From Candidatus Woesearchaeota archaeon (lineage in GTDB: Archaea; Nanobdellota; Nanobdellia; Woesearchaeales; GW2011-AR4): DNA of 11,907 nucleotides. The stretch lies in the NCBI GenBank assembly GCA_016185815.1, contig JACPMT010000077.1, positions 1-11,907 of the forward strand, in the 5' to 3' direction. Shown here piece by piece: positions 6,672 through 11,907 of the stretch. Positions within the stretch are counted from its first letter, which is position 1. Each line of letters begins with the position of its first letter. Below the pieces are notes generated by a model that made no database searches, had not been told where the DNA came from, and saw only the letters and a program-made list of their open reading frames with translations. The position numbers were made by a program, and so were the translations under genes.

Positions 6672-7344
6672 GTTTGAGCACCGTCACGAAGGCTGCTAAT
6701 AACCCAATATACCCTATAAGCTGTATTGCCTCTCCTACAACATAAAAATGTTTTGTAAAATTTACAAACATGAAAAAAATCTGGCTCAAGGCTATGACTG
6801 AAAAGCTGGCTGCAAGCATTCCTGAAGTGCTCTCCTTGTTTTTCCTGTAATTTTGATAGTACCTGTTGGAAATTATGCCTAAGAGGATAAAGCCGGTCAA
6901 GTAAAAGATATAATACTCCTCTTTGCTGAAGAAAATGGATACTATGATGAAATATATCATTAGAATTATATTAGCCTTGGATTGCTTCTCATATATCGAG
7001 TAAAGCACGAAAAGCCCCAGCAGGGTAAACAACCTGTAGAAGAACAAGCCGCTGACAGCAAGTATCTCAGAGGATTTTAGTATGACTTGCGTGTATTCAA
7101 TAGAGCCTATCATCTGTGTATGGAGCACTTGGAAGTATATGGTAAAATTAATAAGGATCTTTGAAAAAAATGACAATGCAATCAAATAAAACGAAAGCGC
7201 CAGATAGAGGTAATTCCTGCTTTTCTTTATCCTATAGTACTTTGTAGCGAAAATTGCTATGCACAACAGCACAAGCAAAGCAATAGAGTCAATAAAAATG
7301 TCCTTTCCCCAGAACCATTTGGGGCTGAAAACCACCTGAACCAT
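6634..7344 (-). CDS. Seven-transmembrane-like membrane protein, possible sensor
   Basis: A 236-residue integral membrane protein of unknown function. I count about seven hydrophobic helices, at roughly residues 18-35, 45-65, 88-115, 126-140, 145-160, 174-195 and 205-225, with a basic C-terminal tail (KHGREKNKNRYHR). No catalytic domain is attached. The layout recalls the membrane-sensor parts of archaeal signalling proteins, but I cannot name the family. The gene overlaps the downstream winged-helix regulator by 38 bp, which suggests a sensor and regulator pair; this is inference from context. The ATG at 7344 is supported by a TATA box ending exactly 22 nt upstream. Confidence 0.85.
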   Translation of the reverse strand: MVQVVFSPKWFWGKDIFIDSIALLVLLCIAIFATKYYRIKKSRNYLYLALSFYLIALSFFSKILINFTIYFQVLHTQMIGSIEYTQVILKSSEILAVSGLFFYRLFTLLGLFVLYSIYEKQSKANIILMIYFIIVSIFFSKEEYYIFYLTGFILLGIISNRYYQNYRKNKESTSGMLAASFSVIALSQIFFMFVNFTKHFYVVGEAIQLIGYIGLLAAFVTVLKHGREKNKNRYHR

Positions 7345-7366
7345 TGGACTTGTTTCTTAACTTCCC

Positions 7367-7374
7367 TTTATAAA
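7367..7374 (-). promoter_or_regulatory. TATA box of the membrane-protein/regulator pair
   Basis: The octamer tttataaa ends 22 nt before the ATG at 7344. It is its own reverse complement, so it could also work on the plus strand, toward the intergenic hairpin region. Confidence 0.65.
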
Positions 7375-7411
7375 GCTTATGAAAGATATTTCTAGAAGCC
7401 ATGTTCACACA

Positions 7412-7525
7412 ATATATAAAGAAGCAAGCTATTCTTTATTCCGGATTAACCAAAATGAGGCGATGAACCCAATTTGAAATCCATCTATGCCCCGGATAAT
7501 ATCCTCTTTTTATCTGGGGCACACC
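7412..7525 (+). ncRNA. Candidate small RNA with promoter and stable hairpin
   Basis: A plus-strand TATA-like sequence (atatataaa, 7412-7420) would start transcription near 7441. Downstream is a 12-bp inverted repeat: TGCCCCGGATAA (7488-7499) and TTATCTGGGGCA (7510-7521), with a 10-nt loop. In plus-strand RNA all twelve positions pair, including one G-U wobble (7494 with 7515); in minus-strand RNA that position is an A-C mismatch, which favours the plus strand. The region between the two minus-strand genes (184 bp) has no convincing ORF. I cannot assign an RNA class: no clear box C/D pair, no kink-turn and no tRNA fold are evident. The hairpin could instead be a 3'-end structure for the coiled-coil gene, whose stop is 8 bp away. 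Confidence 0.35.
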
Positions 7526-7528
7526 TCC

Positions 7529-8104
7529 TTATCTAACCAATTCCCTTCTTCTAATCTTGGAAACCAATCTTTCAAGAGTGTCAATCTTCCTCATCAACTC
7601 AAGCTTTTCCCTGTCCATTTCAAGCAGGTGCCTTGCAAACTTTGTCAGTTCAAAGTCCTCTTTTTTGATATTTTTACCGATTTCAGCGAATTTATTGATT
7701 TCTTCTGATGTCATGTTTAATCTTGAAAGAATTTCAGCAACTTTTTTTCTTAATTCATTGTAGTCTTGGGAATCTTTCCTTAAAGCTTCCCTGTTGACTT
7801 CCAAGTCTTTCTGCAGCTCTTCCTCGAATTTTTCCAATATCTTTCTTTGGAGCTGCCCCTTTAAAAGCTTAAATTCAACCAATTCCTTGCCAAAATCTTC
7901 CCTCAGGTTTTTTATGACTGTTAAATTTTCCTTGAAATTTTTCAAGAAATCATCCTGCAATTTTTTATTTTCACTTAATTCTTTTCTTAATGTTTCTAAT
8001 TCCAGCTTTAAATCAGAAACAATCTTGCTGTTTTCCTCTATATTCCTGTTTATTACGTCAATTTCCTCTTTTGTCTTCATCAGGTCTTTTATTTTCTGGA
8101 GCAT
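7529..8104 (-). CDS. Coiled-coil protein, function unknown
   Basis: A 191-residue protein that is almost entirely charged coiled coil, rich in Lys, Glu and Leu, with no signal peptide or transmembrane helix. The heptad-rich stretch runs from about residue 10 to 130; a break near residue 130 (LSRLNMTSEEINKFAEIGKN) is followed by a second helical region with a basic end (KIDTLERLVSKIRRRELVR). SMC-like or cytoskeletal-like similarity would be compositional only, so I assign no function. It is transcribed alone: the ATG at 8104 has a TATA-like octamer ending exactly 22 nt upstream, and the next gene on the strand has its own promoter. Confidence 0.85.
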   Translation of the reverse strand: MLQKIKDLMKTKEEIDVINRNIEENSKIVSDLKLELETLRKELSENKKLQDDFLKNFKENLTVIKNLREDFGKELVEFKLLKGQLQRKILEKFEEELQKDLEVNREALRKDSQDYNELRKKVAEILSRLNMTSEEINKFAEIGKNIKKEDFELTKFARHLLEMDREKLELMRKIDTLERLVSKIRRRELVR

Positions 8105-8126
8105 GGAAATATTATTTTTGGTTTTA

Positions 8127-8134
8127 TATTTAAA
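8127..8134 (-). promoter_or_regulatory. TATA box of the coiled-coil gene
   Basis: On the minus strand this reads tttaaata and ends 22 nt before the ATG at 8104, the same spacing as gatC, aspS, the membrane protein and translin. A leaderless mRNA is predicted. Confidence 0.65.
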
Positions 8135-8166
8135 GTTATTGATTTTTTATTACTATTTTATTTTTT

Positions 8167-8262
8167 TCAATCCGCTTCGCAAATCTTGTGCTCGGCGGCA
8201 CGGCAGGCAATGTTTTTTGTTATTATTTCTCTTTTAACAGCCTCTCCGCCTCGCCTATACAT
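8167..8262 (-). other. Intergenic stretch with GC-rich island and a possible 31-codon ORF
   Basis: Between the pyrophosphatase stop and the coiled-coil promoter lies a GC-rich island (8168-8212, 27 of 45 bases G or C) flanked by T-rich DNA. On the minus strand an ATG at 8262, overlapping the upstream stop, opens 31 codons ending in TGA at 8167; the peptide is basic with two Cys (MYRRGGEAVKREII... to ...EHKICEAD). There is no clear ribosome-binding site or own promoter. It could be a microprotein, a decayed gene end or a dispersed repeat. I treat it as unresolved. Confidence 0.25.
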
Positions 8263-8803
8263 CTAATAAATAATCCCTTAACTTCTCCACAGCCCTTCTC
8301 CTGAATTTCTTAACTTCTTTATAATTTTTCATCTCTCCATAGGTTTTATTGTTTCTTTTTGGAATGAAAATCGGGTCGTGCCCAAAACCAAAATGTCCTC
8401 TTATTCTGTTTGCAACATTTCCTTTTTCCTCTCCGAGAAAACTAACTGGTTTTTTTCTCGGCTCGCAATATGCAACAGCGCTTTTGTAAGTGCATTGCCT
8501 GTCTTTTACGCCTTCCATCAATTTTATAATTCCTTCTAAACCAATTCTTTTATGGATGTACGCAGAGCAAGTGCCAGGAAAATCATTCAATGCTTGGATA
8601 AATAATCCAGAATCCTCGACAACAACAGGTTTTTTTAATTTATTTGCGAGCATTTCTGCAGAATGCTTTGCAATTTCTTCTGGATTATCACTTCTTAGTT
8701 CAGGATAAAAGATTTTAATGTGGTTGACTTTTATTGCTGGCTCTAGAATTTGCCTGAATTCTTTGACTTTGACTTTGTTGCTTGTAACAAAATTTATTAT
8801 CAT
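8255..8803 (-). CDS. rdgB: HAM1/RdgB-type XTP/dITP pyrophosphatase
   Basis: A 182-residue HAM1-family enzyme, expected to hydrolyse deaminated purine triphosphates (dITP, XTP) to monophosphates and so keep them out of DNA and RNA. Visible motifs: TSNKVKVKEF at residues 8-17 (phosphate-binding T-x-N-x-x-K-x-x-E), VEDSGLFIQALNDFPG with the catalytic Asp in the centre, and GHFGFGHDPIFIP for base and phosphate contacts. The usual SHRxxA motif near the C-terminus reads KFRRRA here, so the conserved Ser and His are missing while the Arg stays. The start overlaps the aspS stop by 4 bp (ATGA), so the two are translationally coupled. The length is typical of the family. Confidence 0.92.
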   Translation of the reverse strand: MIINFVTSNKVKVKEFRQILEPAIKVNHIKIFYPELRSDNPEEIAKHSAEMLANKLKKPVVVEDSGLFIQALNDFPGTCSAYIHKRIGLEGIIKLMEGVKDRQCTYKSAVAYCEPRKKPVSFLGEEKGNVANRIRGHFGFGHDPIFIPKRNNKTYGEMKNYKEVKKFRRRAVEKLRDYLLDV

Positions 8804-11037
8804 TTACCAAACTCCCCAATCACAGGATTCACAACTTTAACCAAATCCTTTGCCTTCATCTTGATGCTTTTAGTGTGTTGGCCTGCATTAAATGCTATAA
8901 TCTCATTCTCCACAACACTTTTGTCAAAATAAACTTTCAGGCCAAACAAATTGCCAAAAGGAGGAACGCTTCCAATATTGCAGCCGGTAGCCTGCCTCAC
9001 TTCTTTTGCATTCGCTAATTCAATTTTTTTGTATAAGGTTAATTTCTGCAGCTTTTCAATGTCAAGCTCTTTTGCCCCTGAAACAACAGCCTGTATAAAG
9101 CCCTCTTCTGTTTTGCAAATCAGCGCTTTGCATCCCTGCCTTGGTGATGTGCCTCTGACTTCAGCAGCCTCCTTGCTTGTGAAAACTGGCTTGTGCTCTA
9201 AAACTTCATATTCAATTTTTTCTTTATTCAAAACATCCCTTATCTTGCCAAATACAATATTTACACTTTCTTTTACAAAATCAAGCTTGATGTGCAGTTC
9301 CTGCAGTTGCCTTTCACTTGCCTCGTTTGGAGAGCCGTCCATTGGATTTTCTGCTGCTTTATTTTTTGGGAATGCTATAACCTCCCTTATGTCATGAATT
9401 CCCTGCATCAGGGCAGCAAGCCTGTCAAAACCCAATCCAAATCCAGCATGTACAGGAGCACCATACTTATAGGCTTCAAGCAAAAAGCCAAACTTCTCTT
9501 TTATTTCTTGCTCTGACATGCCTGTAACCTTGAAGGTCCTCATTTGCAGCTCTGGAATATTGTTTCGCACAGAGCCTGAGAAAAGCTCAGAGCCATTCAT
9601 GACAAAATCGTACTGGTAAGAGACAACCTTGCCAGGCTCTTTTTCAAGATACTTCCAATACCCTTCCTTTGGCATCGTGAAAGGGTTGTGCGCAAAATCC
9701 CATCTCTGCTCGTCTTCATTCCACTCAAACATTGGGAAATCAGTTACAAAGCAAAAGCCGAAATCATTTTCTTTTATTAAATTCAATGAATTCGCCAATT
9801 TCAGCCTTATTTTTGAAAGCACGTCATTCACGATTTTTGGGCTGTCAGCTGCAAAAAGCAATAAATCGTTTTCTTTTGCATTTGCTTTCTCAATTAATTT
9901 CTTTTGCACTTTTTCAGGAAAGAATTTTGCAATATTGCTGTCAAGCACATTATTTTTTTTAACTTTCATCCAAGCTAACCCCTGAGCGCCATTCTGCTTT
10001 GCAAACTCAATCAATTCATCAATTTGGTTTCTGCTTAGCTTTTCCCCGCAATCTTCTGCATTCAACACCTTAACTACGCCATCTTTTTTAATAACATCAA
10101 GAAATACCTTAAATTCAGATTCTTTCGCTATGTCTGTTACAGTGCAGCACTCCATCCCAAACCTTATGTCCGGCTTGTCTGTGCAAAACCTTTCAATTGC
10201 CTCGCTATGGGCAAATCTCTTAAACGGGATTTTAATGTCTCTGCTGAGAAGCTTCCTGAAAACATGTTTAACAAGCCCTTCGGTTAGATGGAATATGTCA
10301 TCAGCTTCAACAAAAGACATCTCTAAGTCAAGCTGTGTATGCTCGGGCTGCCTGTCAGCCCTTAAGTCTTCGTCCCTTAAGCATCTTGCTATCTGATAGT
10401 ATTTGTCAAATCCGGCAATCATCAAAATCTGCTTGTATATCTGGGGCGACTGCGGCAGTGAATAGAATTTTCCGGGGTGTATCCTGCTTGGCACCAAATA
10501 GTCACGAGCTCCTTCTGGAGTAGTTTTAATCAGCATTGGAGTTTCAATTTCAACAAAGCCTTGCTCATTTAGGTACTCTCTAACTGCGATTGCTAGATTA
10601 TGCCTGAACATAAGTTGCTGCTGCATCTTTGGCCTTCTCAAATCAAGATACCTGTATTTTAAGCGCATTTCCTCAGAAGCTTCAACCCTGTCTTCGATGT
10701 CAATAGGAGGAGTGTCTGCTTTGTTCATGCTTAATATATTATCAATTAGAACTTCTACCCTGCCTGTGGCAATCTTGTCATTTTCCATGCCTTTTGGCCT
10801 TTTCCTGACATGGCCTTCAACTACAATGACATCCTCCCTTCTTATATTTTCAGCGCTTTTGTGGCTTTCCAAATTGTGGCTTGGGTCAAAAACAACCTGT
10901 GTTATGCCGTACCTGTCCCTTAAGTCAATAAAGATAACTCCTCCATGGTCCCTTCTTGTAGAGCACCATCCAGCCAAAGTCACTTTTTTGTTTATGTGCT
11001 TTTCACTTAATTCGCCGCAGGTATGCGTTCTTTTCAT
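8800..11037 (-). CDS. aspS: Bacterial-type aspartyl-tRNA synthetase fused to a YbaK-type deacylase
   Basis: A 745-residue two-part protein. Residues 1-585 are a class II AspRS: an OB-fold anticodon-binding domain (about 1-110), motif 1 around 160-170, motif 2 (ARCLRDEDLRADRQPEHTQLD, 217-237), a GAD insertion domain (about 280-420) that marks the bacterial type, and motif 3 (GFGLGFDRLAALMQG, 532-546). Residues about 588-745 are a YbaK/ProX-like aminoacyl-tRNA deacylase with K637 in GCKALICK, GSVPPFG at 689-695 and FNAGQHTKSI at 716-725. His31 (RRDHGG) and Gly83 match positions linked to non-discriminating AspRS in bacteria, so it may charge both tRNA-Asp and tRNA-Asn and feed GatCAB. The ATG at 11037 has a TATA-like octamer ending 22 nt upstream. 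The AspRS fold is certain; the specificity and the editing substrate are inferred. Confidence 0.96.
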   Translation of the reverse strand: MKRTHTCGELSEKHINKKVTLAGWCSTRRDHGGVIFIDLRDRYGITQVVFDPSHNLESHKSAENIRREDVIVVEGHVRKRPKGMENDKIATGRVEVLIDNILSMNKADTPPIDIEDRVEASEEMRLKYRYLDLRRPKMQQQLMFRHNLAIAVREYLNEQGFVEIETPMLIKTTPEGARDYLVPSRIHPGKFYSLPQSPQIYKQILMIAGFDKYYQIARCLRDEDLRADRQPEHTQLDLEMSFVEADDIFHLTEGLVKHVFRKLLSRDIKIPFKRFAHSEAIERFCTDKPDIRFGMECCTVTDIAKESEFKVFLDVIKKDGVVKVLNAEDCGEKLSRNQIDELIEFAKQNGAQGLAWMKVKKNNVLDSNIAKFFPEKVQKKLIEKANAKENDLLLFAADSPKIVNDVLSKIRLKLANSLNLIKENDFGFCFVTDFPMFEWNEDEQRWDFAHNPFTMPKEGYWKYLEKEPGKVVSYQYDFVMNGSELFSGSVRNNIPELQMRTFKVTGMSEQEIKEKFGFLLEAYKYGAPVHAGFGLGFDRLAALMQGIHDIREVIAFPKNKAAENPMDGSPNEASERQLQELHIKLDFVKESVNIVFGKIRDVLNKEKIEYEVLEHKPVFTSKEAAEVRGTSPRQGCKALICKTEEGFIQAVVSGAKELDIEKLQKLTLYKKIELANAKEVRQATGCNIGSVPPFGNLFGLKVYFDKSVVENEIIAFNAGQHTKSIKMKAKDLVKVVNPVIGEFGK

Positions 11038-11059
11038 AGGGATACGGATTTAAAGAAGT

Positions 11060-11067
11060 TATTTAAA
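11060..11067 (-). promoter_or_regulatory. TATA box of the aspS-rdgB operon
   Basis: On the minus strand this reads tttaaata and ends exactly 22 nt before the aspS ATG, predicting a leaderless mRNA. The rest of the 152-bp gap up to translin holds the translin terminator and no convincing gene. Confidence 0.65.
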
Positions 11068-11161
11068 TTTATTGATAAGGGTCGTTTTTGTCAAAGTTAT
11101 TCTTTAGTTTGTTTGGTAGTGCTTCTTGCTGTTGACAATAGATCACACCCAATAATAAATT

Positions 11162-11189
11162 ATTTTTTAAAAACGTAAAAAAAACAAAT
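11162..11189 (-). terminator. Oligo-T terminator after the translin gene
   Basis: Directly after the translin stop the minus strand reads a T-rich run, including T8 (complement of 11177-11184) and a second T5-T6 tract, without a strong GC stem. Archaeal transcription commonly ends at such tracts. Confidence 0.6.
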
Positions 11190-11759
11190 TTAATGCCTTC
11201 CTTTCATAGAAATATCATACATGACTTCTTCCAGTTTTTTAAGGTTCCACTTTATTGAATCAGCCTTTTTTCTTAACTCGCCGTTTCTCAAATGCAATTT
11301 CAAGAATTCCCCGTAAATATCATGCACCAGTTCCTTTATTTTAGAGGCTTCGTCAAACTTTTTATGTATCACATCATAGATTGCTTTTCTGACCAGCTCC
11401 CCTGTCAGGTCGCAAAGCCCGCTTAAATAATCCTCTGCACTGACACCAAGAGATGTTCTTGTCGGGATTTTCCTGCTCTTTACAAATTCATAAAAGGAGA
11501 TTGCTTCGACATACTCCTGGAATGCAACAGAGTTGATGTTTGTGTCTGTGTTTATGTTCATTTTTTTTAATTGCTTAACCTTGTTTTTGATGTGTTTGAC
11601 TGCAGAATCAGCGTCTTTCATCTCATTTCTCTGGACAGCATAAATCACCTGCTTTGAAACATTGATTATTTCCCTTGAGAGCTGTATAATCCCTTCCCTT
11701 TTCATGTCCAGCTTGCGCATCTCATTCCTTATTTTATTGAATTCGCTTTTGTTGAGCAT
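11190..11759 (-). CDS. Translin/TRAX-family RNA-binding nuclease
   Basis: A 189-residue all-helical protein of the translin family. Signature regions are FQEYVEAISFYEF (80-92) and VSAEDYLSGLCDLTGELVRK (106-125). Translin and TRAX form octameric barrels that bind and cleave RNA (C3PO in eukaryotes), and archaeal versions assemble similarly. The acidic residues E82 and E85 (3 apart) and D117 and E121 (4 apart) match the spacing of the catalytic acids known in TRAX, so the protein is probably a nuclease and not only an RNA binder. The ATG at 11759 is chosen over an in-frame start at 11816 because a TATA box (11782-11789) ends exactly 22 nt upstream of it. It is divergent from the gene starting at 11852. 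Confidence 0.92.
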   Translation of the reverse strand: MLNKSEFNKIRNEMRKLDMKREGIIQLSREIINVSKQVIYAVQRNEMKDADSAVKHIKNKVKQLKKMNINTDTNINSVAFQEYVEAISFYEFVKSRKIPTRTSLGVSAEDYLSGLCDLTGELVRKAIYDVIHKKFDEASKIKELVHDIYGEFLKLHLRNGELRKKADSIKWNLKKLEEVMYDISMKGRH

Positions 11760-11781
11760 ATCAGCTAAAGTTGAAGTTATG

Positions 11782-11829
11782 TTTATAAAGGTTTTTAGTC
11801 TGAATAATAAAACCAAAACATTTAAATAT
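11782..11829. promoter_or_regulatory. Divergent promoters for translin and the right-edge gene
   Basis: On the minus strand tttataaa (11782-11789) ends 22 nt before the translin ATG. On the plus strand ttaaatat (11822-11829) ends 22 nt before the ATG at 11852. The two TATA boxes are about 32 bp apart, so initiation complexes might interfere with each other. Confidence 0.65.
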
Positions 11830-11851
11830 CAATATCCCAATTAAAAACTTC

Positions 11852-11907
11852 ATGGCTACTCCTTTTAGAGAGGTAATAGACTTTTTTGACAGAATAGGGC
11901 TATTTGA
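11852..11907 (+). CDS. Partial gene start, possible membrane protein
   Basis: The first 18 codons of a plus-strand gene cut by the right edge (MATPFREVIDFFDRIGLF). The ATG is supported by a TATA-like sequence ending 22 nt upstream. The N-terminus reminds me of a DPANN archaeal membrane-protein family that starts with a short amphipathic segment before transmembrane helices, but this is from memory and too short to confirm. Confidence 0.55.
   Translation, partial: MATPFREVIDFFDRIGLF

Noticed and set aside
7401..7466. 21-codon plus-strand ORF in the membrane-protein/coiled-coil gap
   Set aside because: It contains the plus-strand TATA box itself and has no coding support.
7488..7523. Hairpin followed by ACA, as in an H/ACA guide RNA
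   Set aside because: There is no internal pocket or kink-turn and the stem is only 12 bp; ACA at this position is likely chance.
7794..8237. 147-codon plus-strand frame opposite the coiled-coil gene
   Set aside because: It is a low-complexity Ser/Phe-rich translation, typical of the antisense of a Lys/Glu-rich coiled coil.
8951..9397. 148-codon plus-strand frame opposite aspS
   Set aside because: It is an antisense shadow of the certain AspRS-YbaK coding sequence.
11088..11138. TTGTCAA and TTGACAA inverted repeat upstream of aspS
   Set aside because: The arms are only 7 bp and 37 bp apart in AT-rich DNA, which is easily explained by chance.
11069..11152. 27-codon TTG-started minus-strand frame upstream of aspS
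   Set aside because: It overlaps the aspS TATA box, has no ATG or ribosome-binding site, and is too short to support without comparison.
11760..11816. Upstream in-frame start for translin
   Set aside because: The extension would contain the translin TATA box; the ATG at 11759 has the exact 22-nt promoter spacing and fits family length.

Overview
The window looks like a fragment of a DPANN-type archaeal genome, probably Woesearchaeota or Pacearchaeota-like; this placement is inferred from gene content only. The genome is AT-rich and compact. Most genes have an archaeal TATA-like octamer ending 22-23 nt before the ATG, which implies leaderless mRNAs. The gene set includes an archaeal-style Mre11, a translin/TRAX protein, an HTH_45-type winged-helix regulator, GatCAB amidotransferase, and a bacterial-type aspartyl-tRNA synthetase with a YbaK-type deacylase domain fused to its C-terminus. 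No rRNA, tRNA, CRISPR array, transposase or integrase was seen. No gene-free stretch exceeds about 185 bp.

Layout. (1) Positions 1-1037, minus strand: a restriction-modification-like pair, made of a complete beta-type (SPPY) DNA methyltransferase and the N-terminal 78 codons of a winged-helix protein that runs off the left edge. (2) 1189-2802, plus strand: mre11 (diverging from the methyltransferase) and a small helix-turn-helix-like protein. (3) 6330-2807, minus strand: a tightly coupled operon gatC-gatA-[small secreted protein]-gatB. (4) 7344-6399, minus strand: a seven-helix membrane protein overlapping a winged-helix regulator gene. (5) 7345-7528: an intergenic region with a 12-bp hairpin and a plus-strand TATA box, a candidate small RNA. 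(6) 8104-7529, minus strand: a coiled-coil protein. (7) 11037-8255, minus strand: aspS-ybaK fusion followed by a HAM1/RdgB-type nucleotide pyrophosphatase. (8) 11759-11190, minus strand: translin-like nuclease, divergent from the start of another gene at 11852.

How the genes connect. AspRS and GatCAB fit one pathway: a non-discriminating AspRS charges tRNA-Asn with Asp, and GatCAB amidates it to Asn-tRNA-Asn. His31 and Gly83 of this AspRS match the residues associated with relaxed tRNA specificity in bacterial enzymes. The fused deacylase domain may add proofreading. Mre11, the pyrophosphatase and the translin nuclease cover DNA repair, nucleotide-pool cleaning and RNA processing.

The least explained items are the secreted protein carrying an EF-hand-like loop and an I9-like domain inside the gatCAB operon, the AspRS-YbaK fusion, the candidate small RNA at about 7441-7525, the overlapping membrane-protein/regulator pair, and the methyltransferase's different promoter architecture with a repeated GTCCAGTG motif between it and mre11. 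I did not find a clear, entirely new multi-gene system.
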